Source: Arthrobacter sp. NicSoilC5 | Lineage (GTDB): Bacteria; Actinomycetota; Actinomycetes; Actinomycetales; Micrococcaceae | Direction of reading: 5' to 3' | Length of the DNA stretch: 64,000 bases | NCBI RefSeq assembly: GCF_019977395.1 | Contig: NZ_AP024660.1 | Coordinates: 1,116,001-1,180,000, forward strand | Shown here: positions 16,268 to 25,157 of the stretch, piece by piece | Layout: the number at the start of each line of letters is the position of its first letter | Numbering within the stretch: position 1 is the first letter of the stretch | Translations under genes and position numbers: made by a program | Notes under the pieces: generated by a model | What the model was told of the DNA's origin: nothing | Seen by the model: the letters and a program-made list of their open reading frames with translations, nothing else | Databases searched by the model: none

Positions 16268-17032
16268 GTGCTGATTCTGCTTCCCCCTTCCGAAGGCAAG
16301 ACACCCGCGCTCCGCGGCCCCGCCGTCGACTGGACCGCCCTGGGCTTCCCGGAGCTCAACCCGTACCGCGCCAAGGTCCTTGAGGCGCTGGGAACAGTCA
16401 GCGCCCATCAGGATGCCCTCGCCCTGCTGGGCGTCGGAGCATCCCTGCGGGACGACGTCGAACGCAATACGCGACTGCATGCCGAACCGGCGGCGCCGGC
16501 GCACAGCATTTATTCGGGCGTCCTGTATGACGCCCTGGGCTACCGGACGCTGACGCCGGTTCAGCGCCGGAAGGCCGATGAGTCCGTCCTGGTGATCTCG
16601 GCGCTGTGGGGGGCCCTGCGCTTTGGCGACAGCGTTCCTGCCTACCGGTTGTCCATGGGCACGTCCTTGCCCGACGTCGGCCGGCTGGCTCCCTTCTGGA
16701 AGGCGCAGCTTGCCGACACCCTGGGCGCAGCAGCCCAGGGACACCTTGTGGTGGACTGCCGGTCCAGCACGTACGCAGCGGCGTGGGCGCCCCCGGCGGA
16801 ACAGACCGTCTCCGTGAATGTCTTCACCGAGAGTGCAGGAGTCCGCAAGGTAGTGAGCCACTTCGCCAAGCACACGCGCGGCGAACTGGCGCGGCACCTG
16901 CTGGTGCGCCGCGGCAAAGCCCCGGCCACGCCGTCGGACCTCCTGAGAGCTGCCCGCGAACAGTGGGACGCCGAACTGGTGCCCGGGACCGCACGCAAGC
17001 CGCACGCCCTGAACATCATCCTGCCGGGCTGA
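16268..17032 (+). CDS. yaaA: YaaA family peroxide-stress protein (UPF0246)
   Basis: A 254-residue cytoplasmic protein of the YaaA/DUF328 family. The opening MLILLPPSEGKTP and the C-terminal FAKHTRGELARHLL region are diagnostic. In Escherichia coli YaaA lowers free iron during hydrogen peroxide stress and binds DNA through a helix-hairpin-helix-like cavity; the role in actinobacteria is inferred. A GTG start at 16268 is used, 55 bp from the rnpB 5' end, so the two divergent genes share a tiny promoter region. No operon partner: the next gene is convergent. Confidence 0.9.
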   Translation: MLILLPPSEGKTPALRGPAVDWTALGFPELNPYRAKVLEALGTVSAHQDALALLGVGASLRDDVERNTRLHAEPAAPAHSIYSGVLYDALGYRTLTPVQRRKADESVLVISALWGALRFGDSVPAYRLSMGTSLPDVGRLAPFWKAQLADTLGAAAQGHLVVDCRSSTYAAAWAPPAEQTVSVNVFTESAGVRKVVSHFAKHTRGELARHLLVRRGKAPATPSDLLRAAREQWDAELVPGTARKPHALNIILPG

Positions 17033-17059
17033 CCGCCCGGCAGGGTGCCTGTGGGCTGC

Positions 17060-17797
17060 TTAGGACCACTCGTCCGAACGGACCAGGATGGCGCCGGAGT
17101 CCGGGCAGAAAACGATGTCGTCGGCAGCAGCTGCCTTGATCTCGGCGAGGTCGCCGGGGCTGAGCTTCATGCCCGAGGCTTCCGACGTTCCGTGGAAGAG
17201 CCGGGCCGCACCCACTCCCCGCTTGGCCAGCGTCTTCTCGTAGACCGCCACCAGGCCCGCGTCCAGGCCTTGGGCAAATTCGCCGCGCTGGGCACGCAGG
17301 CCCGCCGCTTCCGTTTCCACTTCGGCCAGGGCCGCATCGAGCTCGGCCCTGATGGTTCCAAAGGACCCCTGGATGTCATCGACGATCTGCTGCTGGGCTG
17401 CCTGCCGCTCCCGCAGCGAGTCGAGCCGCTCCATGACTTCCAGTTCCACGTCTTCAAGGTCCGAGCGCCGCTTGTTCAGCGACGCGATGTCCTTTTGAAG
17501 TGCCACCAGGTCCTTGGACAGGCCGGTGCCGCTGTTGAGCCTGGCTTCGTCGCGTTCGATGCGCGAGGCAACCTGTTCGACGTCGGCCTCTGCCCGCTTC
17601 AGCGCGGCCTCGGCGTCGTGCACGGCCACCTTGGCTGCGCCCAGTTCACCGTTGGCGACGGACAGGGCGGCCTCGAGGTCCTTAATCCGGGGATCGTTTT
17701 CCAGCGTGCGGCGGCGGTTGGCGAGGCCCTTCAGCCGGGCATCAAGCCCCTGCAGTTCGAGCAACTTCAACTGTTCCGCCGGTGCTGCCTTAGCCAC
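17060..17797 (-). CDS. Coiled-coil zinc-ribbon-family protein (CT398-like) with degenerate ribbon
   Basis: A 245-residue protein: residues 1-180 form a long antiparallel coiled coil rich in Glu, Ala, Leu and Arg, followed by a C-terminal domain matching the C4-type zinc-ribbon family (DUF164, CT398-like). That domain normally carries two CxxC knuckles, but here only one Cys remains (DIVFCPDSGAILVR) and the first knuckle reads FHGTSEASG. It therefore probably cannot bind zinc. The family is linked to flagellar or secretion chaperoning in some bacteria, with no settled role in actinobacteria. It is downstream of nif3 with 61 bp between them; this nif3-zinc ribbon pairing is widely conserved. 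Confidence 0.82.
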   Translation of the reverse strand: MAKAAPAEQLKLLELQGLDARLKGLANRRRTLENDPRIKDLEAALSVANGELGAAKVAVHDAEAALKRAEADVEQVASRIERDEARLNSGTGLSKDLVALQKDIASLNKRRSDLEDVELEVMERLDSLRERQAAQQQIVDDIQGSFGTIRAELDAALAEVETEAAGLRAQRGEFAQGLDAGLVAVYEKTLAKRGVGAARLFHGTSEASGMKLSPGDLAEIKAAAADDIVFCPDSGAILVRSDEWS

Positions 17798-17858
17798 GTT
17801 TACCTCCGCTAGATCCCTTCCGGCCGGGGCCGGGCACCGAACCGGCGCTTCCTAGACT

Positions 17859-18782
17859 CTAGCCGGGAGTGAGGATGAAGTCCCACGGATCGCTGTTGGT
17901 GGTGCTGACCAGGATCTCAACGTCATGGCCCTGGTCGGACAGGACGTTGCCCAGGGCCGCGGCGGCGGCAGGCAGCCACAGCCATTCGCTGGCAAAGTGC
18001 GACACGTCCACCAGGTACGGCCGTCCATTGAGGGCGGCCTCGCGCGCCTCCGACGCCGGGTGGTGGCGAAGGTCGGCGGTGACGTAGACGTCGGCATTGC
18101 TGGCCCGCACTTCGTTGAACAACGAATCGCCGGCACCGCCGCACACCGCGATGCGCCGAACCAGCCCGTCCTTATCGCCGGAAACACGCACTCCCCCGGC
18201 CACGGAGGGAAGGATCCCGAATACGCGGGCGGCGAAGTCGCCCAGGCTCATGGCATCCGCGAGGTCGCCCACGCGCCCGATGCCTTCCTCCGGCAGCCCG
18301 TTGGCCGCCACGGTCAACGGGGCGACGTCCTGGAGTCCCAGGGCGTCAGCCAGGACATCGGAGACACCTCCGACGGCGGAGTCGCCGTTGGTGTGCACGG
18401 TCAGCAGTGCCGTCCCCGACTCAATAAGCCGGTGCACCGCCCGCCCCTTTGCCGACGTGGCTGCCACGGACGTGACGCCCTTCAACAGCAGGGGGTGGTG
18501 GGTGATGAGCAGCTCCGCTCCCCACTCAACCGCTTCCTCAATGACTTCCAGGGTGGGATCGACCGCGAACATCACCTTTGTGACCGTGGCGGACGGGTGG
18601 CCCGCGACGAGCCCTACCTCATCCCAGGTCTCCGCCAGGGATTCCGGCCACAGCTCCTCAACCGCAAGCAGCAGCTCAGCCAAAGTCGGGGCGTCCGCGG
18701 AACCGGCCGCGGGCGGCGTGTCGGAGGAGGCCTCGCCGTCGTGATCTGCCTGGCCGGTAACGTCGGTGTCCACAGGTTCCAT
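17859..18782 (-). CDS. Nif3-like dinuclear metal centre protein
   Basis: A 307-residue Nif3/YbgI family protein (GTP cyclohydrolase I type 2-like fold, hexameric ring). The metal sites are visible in ELLITHHPLLLKG and LLTVHTNGDSAVGG, and further His and Glu residues sit near the C-terminus. An acidic, low-complexity extension of about 30 residues precedes the fold. Biochemical function is not established for bacteria; hydrolase activity and metal chaperoning have been proposed. ATG start. It heads a probable two-gene unit with the zinc-ribbon-like gene and diverges from msrA. Confidence 0.88.
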   Translation of the reverse strand: MEPVDTDVTGQADHDGEASSDTPPAAGSADAPTLAELLLAVEELWPESLAETWDEVGLVAGHPSATVTKVMFAVDPTLEVIEEAVEWGAELLITHHPLLLKGVTSVAATSAKGRAVHRLIESGTALLTVHTNGDSAVGGVSDVLADALGLQDVAPLTVAANGLPEEGIGRVGDLADAMSLGDFAARVFGILPSVAGGVRVSGDKDGLVRRIAVCGGAGDSLFNEVRASNADVYVTADLRHHPASEAREAALNGRPYLVDVSHFASEWLWLPAAAAALGNVLSDQGHDVEILVSTTNSDPWDFILTPG

Positions 18783-18882
18783 AGTCTTAGTTTTACCCCA
18801 TGGGCTTCCCGCCGCCGCAGTTTACGGCGCTGTGCCGGGGTACCCGGGGAATCTTCCGGCGCTGTCAACCATTGAAGAGGTC

Positions 18883-19407
18883 ATGAAAACTTTTGTTCTT
18901 GGCGGAGGGTGCTTCTGGTGCCTTGACGCCGTCTACCAGAAGACCAGGGGCGTCACCTCCGTTGTATCCGGCTACACCGGCGGGCACGACCCCCACCCGG
19001 ACTACTACTCGGTCTGCAGCGGGACCACCGGGCACGCCGAAGTTGTGGCGGTGACGTTCGATGAGGACATCATCCCGGCGGAGGTGGTCCTGGACATGTT
19101 CTTCGCCCTGCATGACCCCACCACGCTGAACCGCCAGGGATACGACGTCGGCACCCAGTACCGCTCCTCGATGTTCTACGAAACCGACGAGGAAAAGATC
19201 CTGTTCGAGGAAGCCATCGACCGCAACCAGGCCCTGTGGTCCCACCCCATCGTTACCGAGGTCAGCCGGCTGCCGCGGTTCCACGTGGCGGAGGAATTCC
19301 ACCAGGATTACTACGCAAAGCACCCGGAACAGGGGTACTGCCAGGTGATCATCAACCCCAAGCTGGCCAAGGCCAGGAAATATTACTCTGCATGGCTTAA
19401 CGCTTAG
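18883..19407 (+). CDS. msrA: Peptide methionine sulfoxide reductase MsrA
   Basis: A 174-residue enzyme that reduces S-methionine sulfoxide in proteins. The active site GGCFWCLDAV carries catalytic Cys10, and GYTGGHDPHPDY and GTTGHAEVV complete the signature. A second Cys near the C-terminus (GYCQVII) is a candidate resolving residue, with thioredoxin recycling the enzyme. ATG 18883 is preceded by GAAGAGG; an open frame extending back to 18766 has no ribosome site and adds residues unlike the family. The gene is upstream of cysK on the same strand, with 59 bp between them. Confidence 0.96.
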   Translation: MKTFVLGGGCFWCLDAVYQKTRGVTSVVSGYTGGHDPHPDYYSVCSGTTGHAEVVAVTFDEDIIPAEVVLDMFFALHDPTTLNRQGYDVGTQYRSSMFYETDEEKILFEEAIDRNQALWSHPIVTEVSRLPRFHVAEEFHQDYYAKHPEQGYCQVIINPKLAKARKYYSAWLNA

Positions 19408-19472
19408 CCCGGCGTTACGCGGCCTCGTTAGGCTGACCTCAGTATCCACCCCTTAGAGATAGGCGTATGTAC

Positions 19473-20408
19473 ATGGCACGGATCTATGACGATGTAACGC
19501 AGCTGGTCGGCGGGACCCCGCTGGTTCGGTTGAACCGGCTCAGCGAAGGGCTGGACGCCACCGTTGCCGTGAAGCTGGAGTTCTACAACCCGGCCAACAG
19601 CGTCAAGGACCGCATCGGTGTCGCCATCATCGACGCCGCGGAAAAGTCGGGCGCCCTGAAGCCCGGCGGCACCATTGTTGAAGGCACCTCCGGCAACACG
19701 GGCATTGCCCTGGCCATGGTGGGTGCCGCACGCGGGTACAAGGTCATCCTCACCATGCCCGAGACCATGTCCACAGAGCGCCGGGTCATGCTGCGTGCCT
19801 TCGGCGCCGAGATTGTGCTGACTCCGGGATCAGAGGGTATGCGCGGCGCCGTGGAGAAGGCCCAGGAAATCGTGGCCAACACCGAGAACTCCATCTGGGC
19901 ACAGCAGTTCGCCAACGAAGCCAACCCGGAGATCCACCGCAAGACCACGGCAGAAGAGGTCTGGGCCGACACCGACGGCGCCGTTGACATCTTCGTGGCA
20001 GGCATCGGCACCGGCGGAACCATCACCGGCGTCGGACAGGTCCTGAAGGAGCGCAAGCCCGGCGTGCAGATCGTGGCCGTGGAACCCAAGGACTCCCCCA
20101 TCCTGAACGGCGGCGCCCCCGGCCCGCACAAGATCCAGGGCCTGGGCGCCAACTTCATCCCGGAACTGCTGGACACCAATGTCTACGATGAGGTCATCGA
20201 CGCCACCCTCGAAGATTCGGTCCGCGTCGCCCGCGACCTGGGCATCAAGGAGGGCATCCTTGGCGGCATCTCCTCCGGAGCCATCGTCTGGGCTGCCCTG
20301 GAACTGGCCAAGCGGCCGGAAAACGCCGGCAAGCTGATCGTGGCCGTGGTGTGCGACTTCGGTGAGCGTTACATCTCCACCGTGCTCTATGACGACATCC
20401 GCGGCTGA
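19473..20408 (+). CDS. cysK: Cysteine synthase A (O-acetylserine sulfhydrylase)
   Basis: A 311-residue PLP enzyme making L-cysteine from O-acetylserine and sulfide. The PLP lysine is Lys45 in [11 protein letters not shown], the substrate loop is [10 protein letters not shown], and the phosphate-binding loop is [10 protein letters not shown]. The start at ATG 19473 (MARIYDD) is favoured by spacing from AGGCG; ATG 19467 adds two residues. It is followed after 39 bp by cysE, the enzyme that makes its substrate, so the two form a cysteine biosynthesis operon and the proteins may assemble into the cysteine synthase complex. Normal length. Confidence 0.96.
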   Translation: MARIYDDVTQLVGGTPLVRLNRLSEGLDATVAVKLEFYNPANSVKDRIGVAIIDAAEKSGALKPGGTIVEGTSGNTGIALAMVGAARGYKVILTMPETMSTERRVMLRAFGAEIVLTPGSEGMRGAVEKAQEIVANTENSIWAQQFANEANPEIHRKTTAEEVWADTDGAVDIFVAGIGTGGTITGVGQVLKERKPGVQIVAVEPKDSPILNGGAPGPHKIQGLGANFIPELLDTNVYDEVIDATLEDSVRVARDLGIKEGILGGISSGAIVWAALELAKRPENAGKLIVAVVCDFGERYISTVLYDDIRG

Positions 20409-20447
20409 TCAGTCCGCTCTCCGCCCGATTCCTGTAGAAAGAACTTT

Positions 20448-21032
20448 GTGGGCTTTTTCGCAAGACTAAAGGAAGACCTCGACGCCGCCCGGTCCCACGA
20501 CCCGGCGGCTCGAGGTTCTTTTGAGAACTTTTTCGCCTATTCCGGGCTGCATGCCATCTGGATCCACCGGCTGACCCACCGCATGTGGCAGAAGCCGGAG
20601 CTGCGTTTCCCGGCCCGGCTCCTGTCGCAGCTGGGCAGGTCCTGGACCGGGATCGAGATCCATCCAGGCGCCACCATTGGCCGCCGCTTCTTCATCGACC
20701 ACGGCATGGGGGTGGTGATCGGCGAGACTGCCGAGATCGGCGAGGACGTGATGATCTATCACGGTGTGACGCTGGGCGGCCGTTCGCTGGCCAGGATCAA
20801 GCGGCACCCCACGATTGGCGACCGCGTGACCATCGGTGCGGGCGCCAAGATCCTGGGGCCCATCACCATTGGCCGGGACAGTGCCGTGGGAGCCAACGCC
20901 GTGGTGGTCAAGGACGCGCCGCCGGAGTCCATCATCACCGGAGTTCCCGCCAAGTGGCGGCACCGGGATGCCCAGCGGGAGACCAAGCCCGCGGTGGATC
21001 CGGCCGAATACGACATCGAGTACCGGATCTAG
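20448..21032 (+). CDS. cysE: Serine O-acetyltransferase
   Basis: A 194-residue left-handed beta-helix acetyltransferase that forms O-acetylserine from serine and acetyl-CoA. It is the short form lacking most of the N-terminal helical domain of the enteric enzyme. Hexapeptide repeats run from about residue 65 ([18 protein letters not shown]) to 165. The active-site His residues lie in [12 protein letters not shown] and YHGVTLGG. The C-terminal tail [11 protein letters not shown] ends in Ile, as expected for docking into cysteine synthase. GTG start. It is downstream of cysK in the same operon and ends 32 bp before the convergent SDR gene. Confidence 0.95.
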   Translation: MGFFARLKEDLDAARSHDPAARGSFENFFAYSGLHAIWIHRLTHRMWQKPELRFPARLLSQLGRSWTGIEIHPGATIGRRFFIDHGMGVVIGETAEIGEDVMIYHGVTLGGRSLARIKRHPTIGDRVTIGAGAKILGPITIGRDSAVGANAVVVKDAPPESIITGVPAKWRHRDAQRETKPAVDPAEYDIEYRI

Positions 21033-21064
21033 CGGACGCAGTTCGGGCCCGGCCCGCTGCGTTG

Positions 21065-21898
21065 CTAACCGGGGAAACGCCTGTAGATGGCCCACAGAAC
21101 GGCATCGAAGGCACGGTCCGGGAGCAGCCGGCGCAGCAGCAGGATGGCCCGCGCGCCCTTACCCACCGGATACCGGGTCTTGGGCCGCGGCGAGGTGGCG
21201 GCATGGACAATCGCCTCCGCAATAACCTCCGGGCGCGAGGACATTGCCGAGCCGTCGGTGGAGGCCAGCGCGGCTGCCACGACCTTGGCCTGCACCGCAT
21301 AAGGTCCCGTGCCTGAATTGGCCAACAGGCCCTCGGAGGAGATAGCCCCCCATTCAGACTGGGTACCGCCCGGTTCGATAATGGCCACGTCGATTCCGTG
21401 CGGCTTGAGCTCCACCCGGAGCGAATCGCTGAGGCCCTCCACCGCGAACTTCGTGGCGTGGTACCAGGCGCCCAGCGGCTCGTACATCTTTCCGCCGATC
21501 GATGAGATATTGATGATCCGGCCCCTGCCGGCGGCGCGCATGGCCGGCAGGACGAGCTGCGTCATCCGGGCCAGCCCGAAAAGGTTGACCTCAAACTGCC
21601 GCCGGCCTTCGGCCAGCTCCACTTCCTCCAGCGACCCGTAGGACCCGTACCCGGCGTTGTTGACCAGCACGTCGATCCTGCCGTGGGCTGCGAGAACCTC
21701 CCCCACGGCCGCACCCATGGACTCCTCGTCTGTCACATCCAGCGGCAGGATCCGAACGCCGTCAGCCCTGAGCGGTTCCATTTTCTCCACCCGGCGGGCG
21801 CCGGCGTAGACGGTGAAACCGTGGGCCGCGAGCTTTTTTGCGGCTTCAAAGCCGATTCCCGTGGACGCGCCGGTGACAAAAACGACAGGCTGGCTCAT
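21065..21898 (-). CDS. Short-chain dehydrogenase/reductase
   Basis: A 277-residue classical SDR. The cofactor loop is TGASTGIG (residues 9-16), with NNAG at 80-83, catalytic Ser132/133, and Tyr146 and Lys150 in YHATK. An Arg after the second strand (GARRVEK) favours NADP(H). The EPGGTQSEW segment resembles reductases annotated as oxidoreductases acting on lipids or steroids, but substrate cannot be told. It is a single gene, convergent with cysE, whose start lies about 135 bp from the end of gnd on the same strand. The C-terminus contains a basic amphipathic stretch that might touch membrane. Confidence 0.86.
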   Translation of the reverse strand: MSQPVVFVTGASTGIGFEAAKKLAAHGFTVYAGARRVEKMEPLRADGVRILPLDVTDEESMGAAVGEVLAAHGRIDVLVNNAGYGSYGSLEEVELAEGRRQFEVNLFGLARMTQLVLPAMRAAGRGRIINISSIGGKMYEPLGAWYHATKFAVEGLSDSLRVELKPHGIDVAIIEPGGTQSEWGAISSEGLLANSGTGPYAVQAKVVAAALASTDGSAMSSRPEVIAEAIVHAATSPRPKTRYPVGKGARAILLLRRLLPDRAFDAVLWAIYRRFPG

Positions 21899-22033
21899 GG
21901 GCGGGACTCCTTGGGACGGTGCGGCGGGACGGGCAGGCAGCGCGGATCGACGGTCGTTCCGGCAGGAAACACCAGCGGCCGGCGCCCCCAGAGTATCGGG
22001 TAGCGCCGGCCGCCGGGCCGGAAACGGTGCGGA

Positions 22034-23470
22034 CTAGTGCGTGTCCACCGCTTCGACCTCGGACTTGTCTTCGCCCCAGAGGGTGTGGAAGGTCCCCTCG
22101 GCGTCGACGCGGCCGTAAGTGTGGGCGCCGAACAGGTCGCGCTGGCCCTGGATCAGGGCGGCAGCCACGCGCTTGCGCCGCAGGCCGTCGTAGTACGCCA
22201 GGGACGACGAGAACACCGGCACCGGAATGCCGAGCTGGACGGCGGTGGCAACAACGCGGCGCCAGGCCGGCAGGGCGTCTGCGATGGCCTTGGTGAACGC
22301 CGGCGCGAAGAGCAGGTTGGCCGGCTTCTCGTCGGCGGCGTACGCCTTGGTGATGTCCTTGAGGAGCTCGGCGCGGATGATGCAACCAGCGCGCCACAGG
22401 GACGCGATTTCGTCCAGCTTCAGGTCCCAGCCGTATTCCTTGGCCGCGGAGGTGAGCATGTCCAGGCCCTGGGCGTAGGAGACCAGCTTGGAGGCGTAGA
22501 GCGCCTGGCGGACGTCCTCGACGAACGTCTCCGGGATCTCCACTGTGACCTCGTTGCCGGCCAGCAGTTCCTGGCCCAGCTTGCGCTGCGCGGCCTGGGA
22601 GGACAGTGCACGGGCAAAGACCGACTCAGCGATCCCCGACACCGGCGAGCCCAGTTCCAGGGCGGAGATGACAGTCCAGCGGCCGGTGCCCTTTTGGCCT
22701 GCGGCGTCGACGACGACGTCCACGAACGGCTTGCCGGTCTTGGCGTCAACGTGGCCCAGCACTTCGGCCGAGATCTCGATCAGGAAGGAGGACAGCTCGC
22801 CCTGGTTCCACTCGGAGAAGATCTTTGCCTGCTCGGCCGGCTCGATGCCCGCGCCGGAGCGCAGCAGGTCGAAAGCCTCGCCGATGACCTGCATGTCGGC
22901 GTATTCGATGCCGTTGTGGACCATTTTGACGAAGTGACCGGCGCCGTCGGTGCCGATCCAGGCGCAGCAGGGCTCGCCGTCGACCTTTGCGGAGATCTTT
23001 TCCAGCAGCGGGCCAAGTGCCTTGTAGGACTCTTTGGAACCGCCGGGCATGATGGACGGCCCGTTCAGCGCACCTTCCTCGCCGCCGGACACGCCGACGC
23101 CCACGAAGTGCAGGTCCTTCTTGGCCAAGGCCGCTTCCCGGCGGCGGGTGTCCTCGTAGTGGGAGTTGCCGGCGTCGATAATGATGTCGCCCGGCTCCAG
23201 CAGCGGCTCCAGCTGTTCGATGACCGAGTCGACGGGCTTGCCGGCCTTGACCATGATGAGGACGCGGCGGGGCTTCTCCAGGGAGTCCACCAGTTCCTGC
23301 AGGGTCTCGGTGCGGACGAAGTCACCCTCCGAGCCGTGCTTTTCCAGCAGCGCATCCGTCTTCTCCACGGACCTGTTGTGCAGCGCAACGGTGAAGCCGT
23401 TGCGGGCCAGGTTCCGGGCGAGGTTGGCGCCCATGACGGCGAGTCCGGTGACACCGATGTGTGCAGACAT
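22034..23470 (-). CDS. gnd: 6-Phosphogluconate dehydrogenase (decarboxylating)
   Basis: A 478-residue oxidative pentose phosphate enzyme making ribulose 5-phosphate, CO2 and NADPH. It has the cofactor motif GVTGLAVMGANLARN, the family signature in IGTDGAGHFVKMVHNGIEYA with catalytic Lys and Asn, and a C-terminal tail that completes the partner's site in the dimer. The start is placed at ATG 23470 because GGAG precedes it and homologues begin MSAHIGVTG. It diverges from a GntR regulator, suggesting gluconate control. With the zwf paralogue at 53393 this gives the oxidative branch in this window. The length is that of the long, NADP-type enzyme. Confidence 0.96.
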   Translation of the reverse strand: MSAHIGVTGLAVMGANLARNLARNGFTVALHNRSVEKTDALLEKHGSEGDFVRTETLQELVDSLEKPRRVLIMVKAGKPVDSVIEQLEPLLEPGDIIIDAGNSHYEDTRRREAALAKKDLHFVGVGVSGGEEGALNGPSIMPGGSKESYKALGPLLEKISAKVDGEPCCAWIGTDGAGHFVKMVHNGIEYADMQVIGEAFDLLRSGAGIEPAEQAKIFSEWNQGELSSFLIEISAEVLGHVDAKTGKPFVDVVVDAAGQKGTGRWTVISALELGSPVSGIAESVFARALSSQAAQRKLGQELLAGNEVTVEIPETFVEDVRQALYASKLVSYAQGLDMLTSAAKEYGWDLKLDEIASLWRAGCIIRAELLKDITKAYAADEKPANLLFAPAFTKAIADALPAWRRVVATAVQLGIPVPVFSSSLAYYDGLRRKRVAAALIQGQRDLFGAHTYGRVDAEGTFHTLWGEDKSEVEAVDTH

Positions 23471-23548
23471 CAATAACTCCAATTCATTGGTGGCCTCGGC
23501 TGCCGGCTTCCGCAGGCGGGAAGTCACCGGGCCAGATCAGGGGGTCGG

Positions 23549-23566
23549 AATAAAGCATATATATTC
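23549..23566. promoter_or_regulatory. AT-rich promoter/operator segment between gnd and gntR
   Basis: In an otherwise GC-rich gap, GGAATAAAGCATATATATTC forms an AT-rich island with an internal ATATATAT palindrome. On the minus strand it offers a good -10-like hexamer for gnd. It may also contain the GntR site; both assignments are tentative. Confidence 0.4.
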
Positions 23567-23702
23567 TGGCGGTGACGCGAAAGTAACGTCCGCGTCATGG
23601 AACCCTTTGTGTCGGTGCCAGTCTAGGGCTGCTGCCTTGCAGTGTCCTGGGCCGTGGGCTTGCCTGAGCTCCGGACGCCTGCCAACAACTAGGCTTAGCT
23701 TC

Positions 23703-24428
23703 ATGACCAGCAGCCTCCACCACCGTGCCATCGACAACCTGGGCACGCGGATCATCTCGGGGGATCTTCCTGCCGGCCATGTCATGCTCGCGGAGCAGCT
23801 TGAGGTTGAACTGAAGGTTTCCCGGTCCGTGATCCGGGAAGCGGTACGGGTCCTGCAGTCCCTGGGCCTGGTGGAAACCACCAAGCGGGTGGGTATCCGG
23901 GTGCTGCCGGCCAGCCGGTGGAATCCCTTTGATCCGCAGGTCATCCGGTGGCGCCTGGCCAGCGATGCACGCGGCGCCCAGCTGCGCTCCCTTGCCGAAC
24001 TGCGGGCAGCAGTGGAGCCTGCGGCTGCCGAACTGGCCGCGCAGAACGCTCCGGCAGCGCTGCGGATGGAACTCGTGGACGTGGCCCGGGCCATGCGGGA
24101 GGCCGGCAACAACGGCGAGGTGGCCCGGTTCCTGGAACTGGACATCCGCTTCCATTCGCTCCTGCTCTCCGGTTCCGGAAACGAGATGTTCGCCAACCTT
24201 ATGGGCCAGGTGGCGGAAACCCTGACAGGCCGCACCGTCCACGGACTGATGCCCGACCACCCGCACCAGGCCGCCCTGCAGTGGCATGAGGATGTGGCGG
24301 AAGCGATCGCCCGTGGCGACGCTGTGTCCGCGCGTGAGGCCTCGGACCGGATCATGCGGCGCACGATGTCCCAAATGGCCGATACCTGGACGGAACAGCC
24401 GCGGGTCTTTATTCCTGTTCGGCAGTAA
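23703..24428 (+). CDS. GntR family (FadR subfamily) regulator, probable gluconate repressor
   Basis: A 241-residue regulator: N-terminal winged helix (HHRAIDNLGTRIISGDLPAG, then SRSVIREAVRVLQSLGLVE), followed by an all-helical FCD effector domain with the usual metal-binding Asp/His pattern (ELDIRFHSLLLSGSGN, and later His residues near HEDVAEAI). It is divergent from gnd, so control of 6-phosphogluconate dehydrogenase in response to gluconate or a phosphorylated derivative is likely, as for GntR proteins in other actinobacteria. ATG 23703 was chosen since the domain begins right after it. A terminator follows at 24515-24557. Confidence 0.85.
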   Translation: MTSSLHHRAIDNLGTRIISGDLPAGHVMLAEQLEVELKVSRSVIREAVRVLQSLGLVETTKRVGIRVLPASRWNPFDPQVIRWRLASDARGAQLRSLAELRAAVEPAAAELAAQNAPAALRMELVDVARAMREAGNNGEVARFLELDIRFHSLLLSGSGNEMFANLMGQVAETLTGRTVHGLMPDHPHQAALQWHEDVAEAIARGDAVSAREASDRIMRRTMSQMADTWTEQPRVFIPVRQ

Positions 24429-24514
24429 GCATCAGCGGGAACCGGGAAGAAACGTGTAATACCCGCGACATGTGACTTTTTGTTTCCGGGAGTTCACGGT
24501 ATATTCATCCCAGG

Positions 24515-24557
24515 CCCTCCACCGCGGCATCCCCCAATAGTCGCGGTGGAGGGTTTT
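24515..24557 (+). terminator. Rho-independent terminator after gntR
   Basis: Stem CCCTCCACCGCG (24515-24526) with its exact complement (24542-24553), a 15-nt loop and a TTTT tail. Confidence 0.75.
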
Positions 24558-24591
24558 CCAATGCCCGGACAAAGGCGCGGAGCCTGACCTC

Positions 24592-24882
24592 CTACGCTGC
24601 GCCGGCCACCGGTTCCCTCAGCCGCCAGCCGCCGCCCAGCCCGTCCCGCTGAAGATACATGGTGGTCAGGGCCGACCTGGAGTTGTTTCCCAGCCTGACC
24701 TGCACCTGCAGGACTTCGACGTCCACACCGCTGCTGCCTTTGGGCATCCGGCGGCTGGTCTCCCACCAGTTGACGCGCTCGAACCACCTCACCGGCTCGG
24801 CACCAACAGCCCATTCCCTTCCCCGGCTCAGCACCGCCGTCGGCATTCCATCGCTGTCTGTGTGCACTATGACGTGTTCCAT
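24592..24882 (-). CDS. Small protein, DUF6504-like
   Basis: A 96-residue basic, Trp-rich protein. The order WAVGAEPVRWFERVNWWE, then a variable segment, then LRDGLGGGWRLR-like Tyr/Arg-Asp-Gly-Gly-Trp at the end resembles the DUF6504 family, which is often found near polymerase or helicase genes; function unknown. Here it stands alone downstream of tRNA-Val on the same strand, beyond that tRNA's terminator. The alternative frame 24494-24814 lacks family likeness. The assignment is by pattern only and needs a profile search. Confidence 0.55.
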   Translation of the reverse strand: MEHVIVHTDSDGMPTAVLSRGREWAVGAEPVRWFERVNWWETSRRMPKGSSGVDVEVLQVQVRLGNNSRSALTTMYLQRDGLGGGWRLREPVAGAA

Positions 24883-24933
24883 TCCTGCAAGCTATGGCAA
24901 GGCACTGACAATGGCGCCGGAGGGCGGCACAAC

Positions 24934-24982
24934 AAAAAAACCCCCGCTGCCTCCGCCATCAGGCGGGGGCAACGGGGGTTTT
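24934..24982 (-). terminator. Terminator after tRNA-Val
   Basis: A long hairpin with outer arms AAAACCCCCG and CGGGGGTTTT and inner pairing around GCCTCCGCC, followed on the minus strand by TTTTTTTGTT. Strong intrinsic terminator. Confidence 0.85.
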
Positions 24983-24984
24983 GC

Positions 24985-25060
24985 TGGTGGGTCCTACCGG
25001 GATCGAACCGATGACATCCACGGTGTAAACGTGGCGCTCTACCAGCTGAGCTAAAGACCC
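24985..25060 (-). tRNA. tRNA-Val (TAC anticodon)
   Basis: On the minus strand the acceptor GGGTCTT pairs with AGGACCC, allowing one wobble pair. The anticodon arm is CCACG-TTTACAC-CGTGG with anticodon TAC, and the T-loop is TTCGATC. After discriminator A at 24988 the genome reads CCA, so the 3' end is encoded, unlike tRNA-His in this window. Confidence 0.96.
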
Positions 25061-25157
25061 AAATCGCGTGGTTTCCGGCCGTTCCGCCGTAACCAACGAA
25101 CATAGACTCTACCCGACTGTGGGCCGGAAACGCGAATCCATGGAAGAAGTGTCCCGC

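Noticed and set aside
15572..16304. Several open frames over 15572-16304 on both strands
   Set aside because: They cross the RNase P RNA, whose conserved core and P1 pairing explain the sequence.
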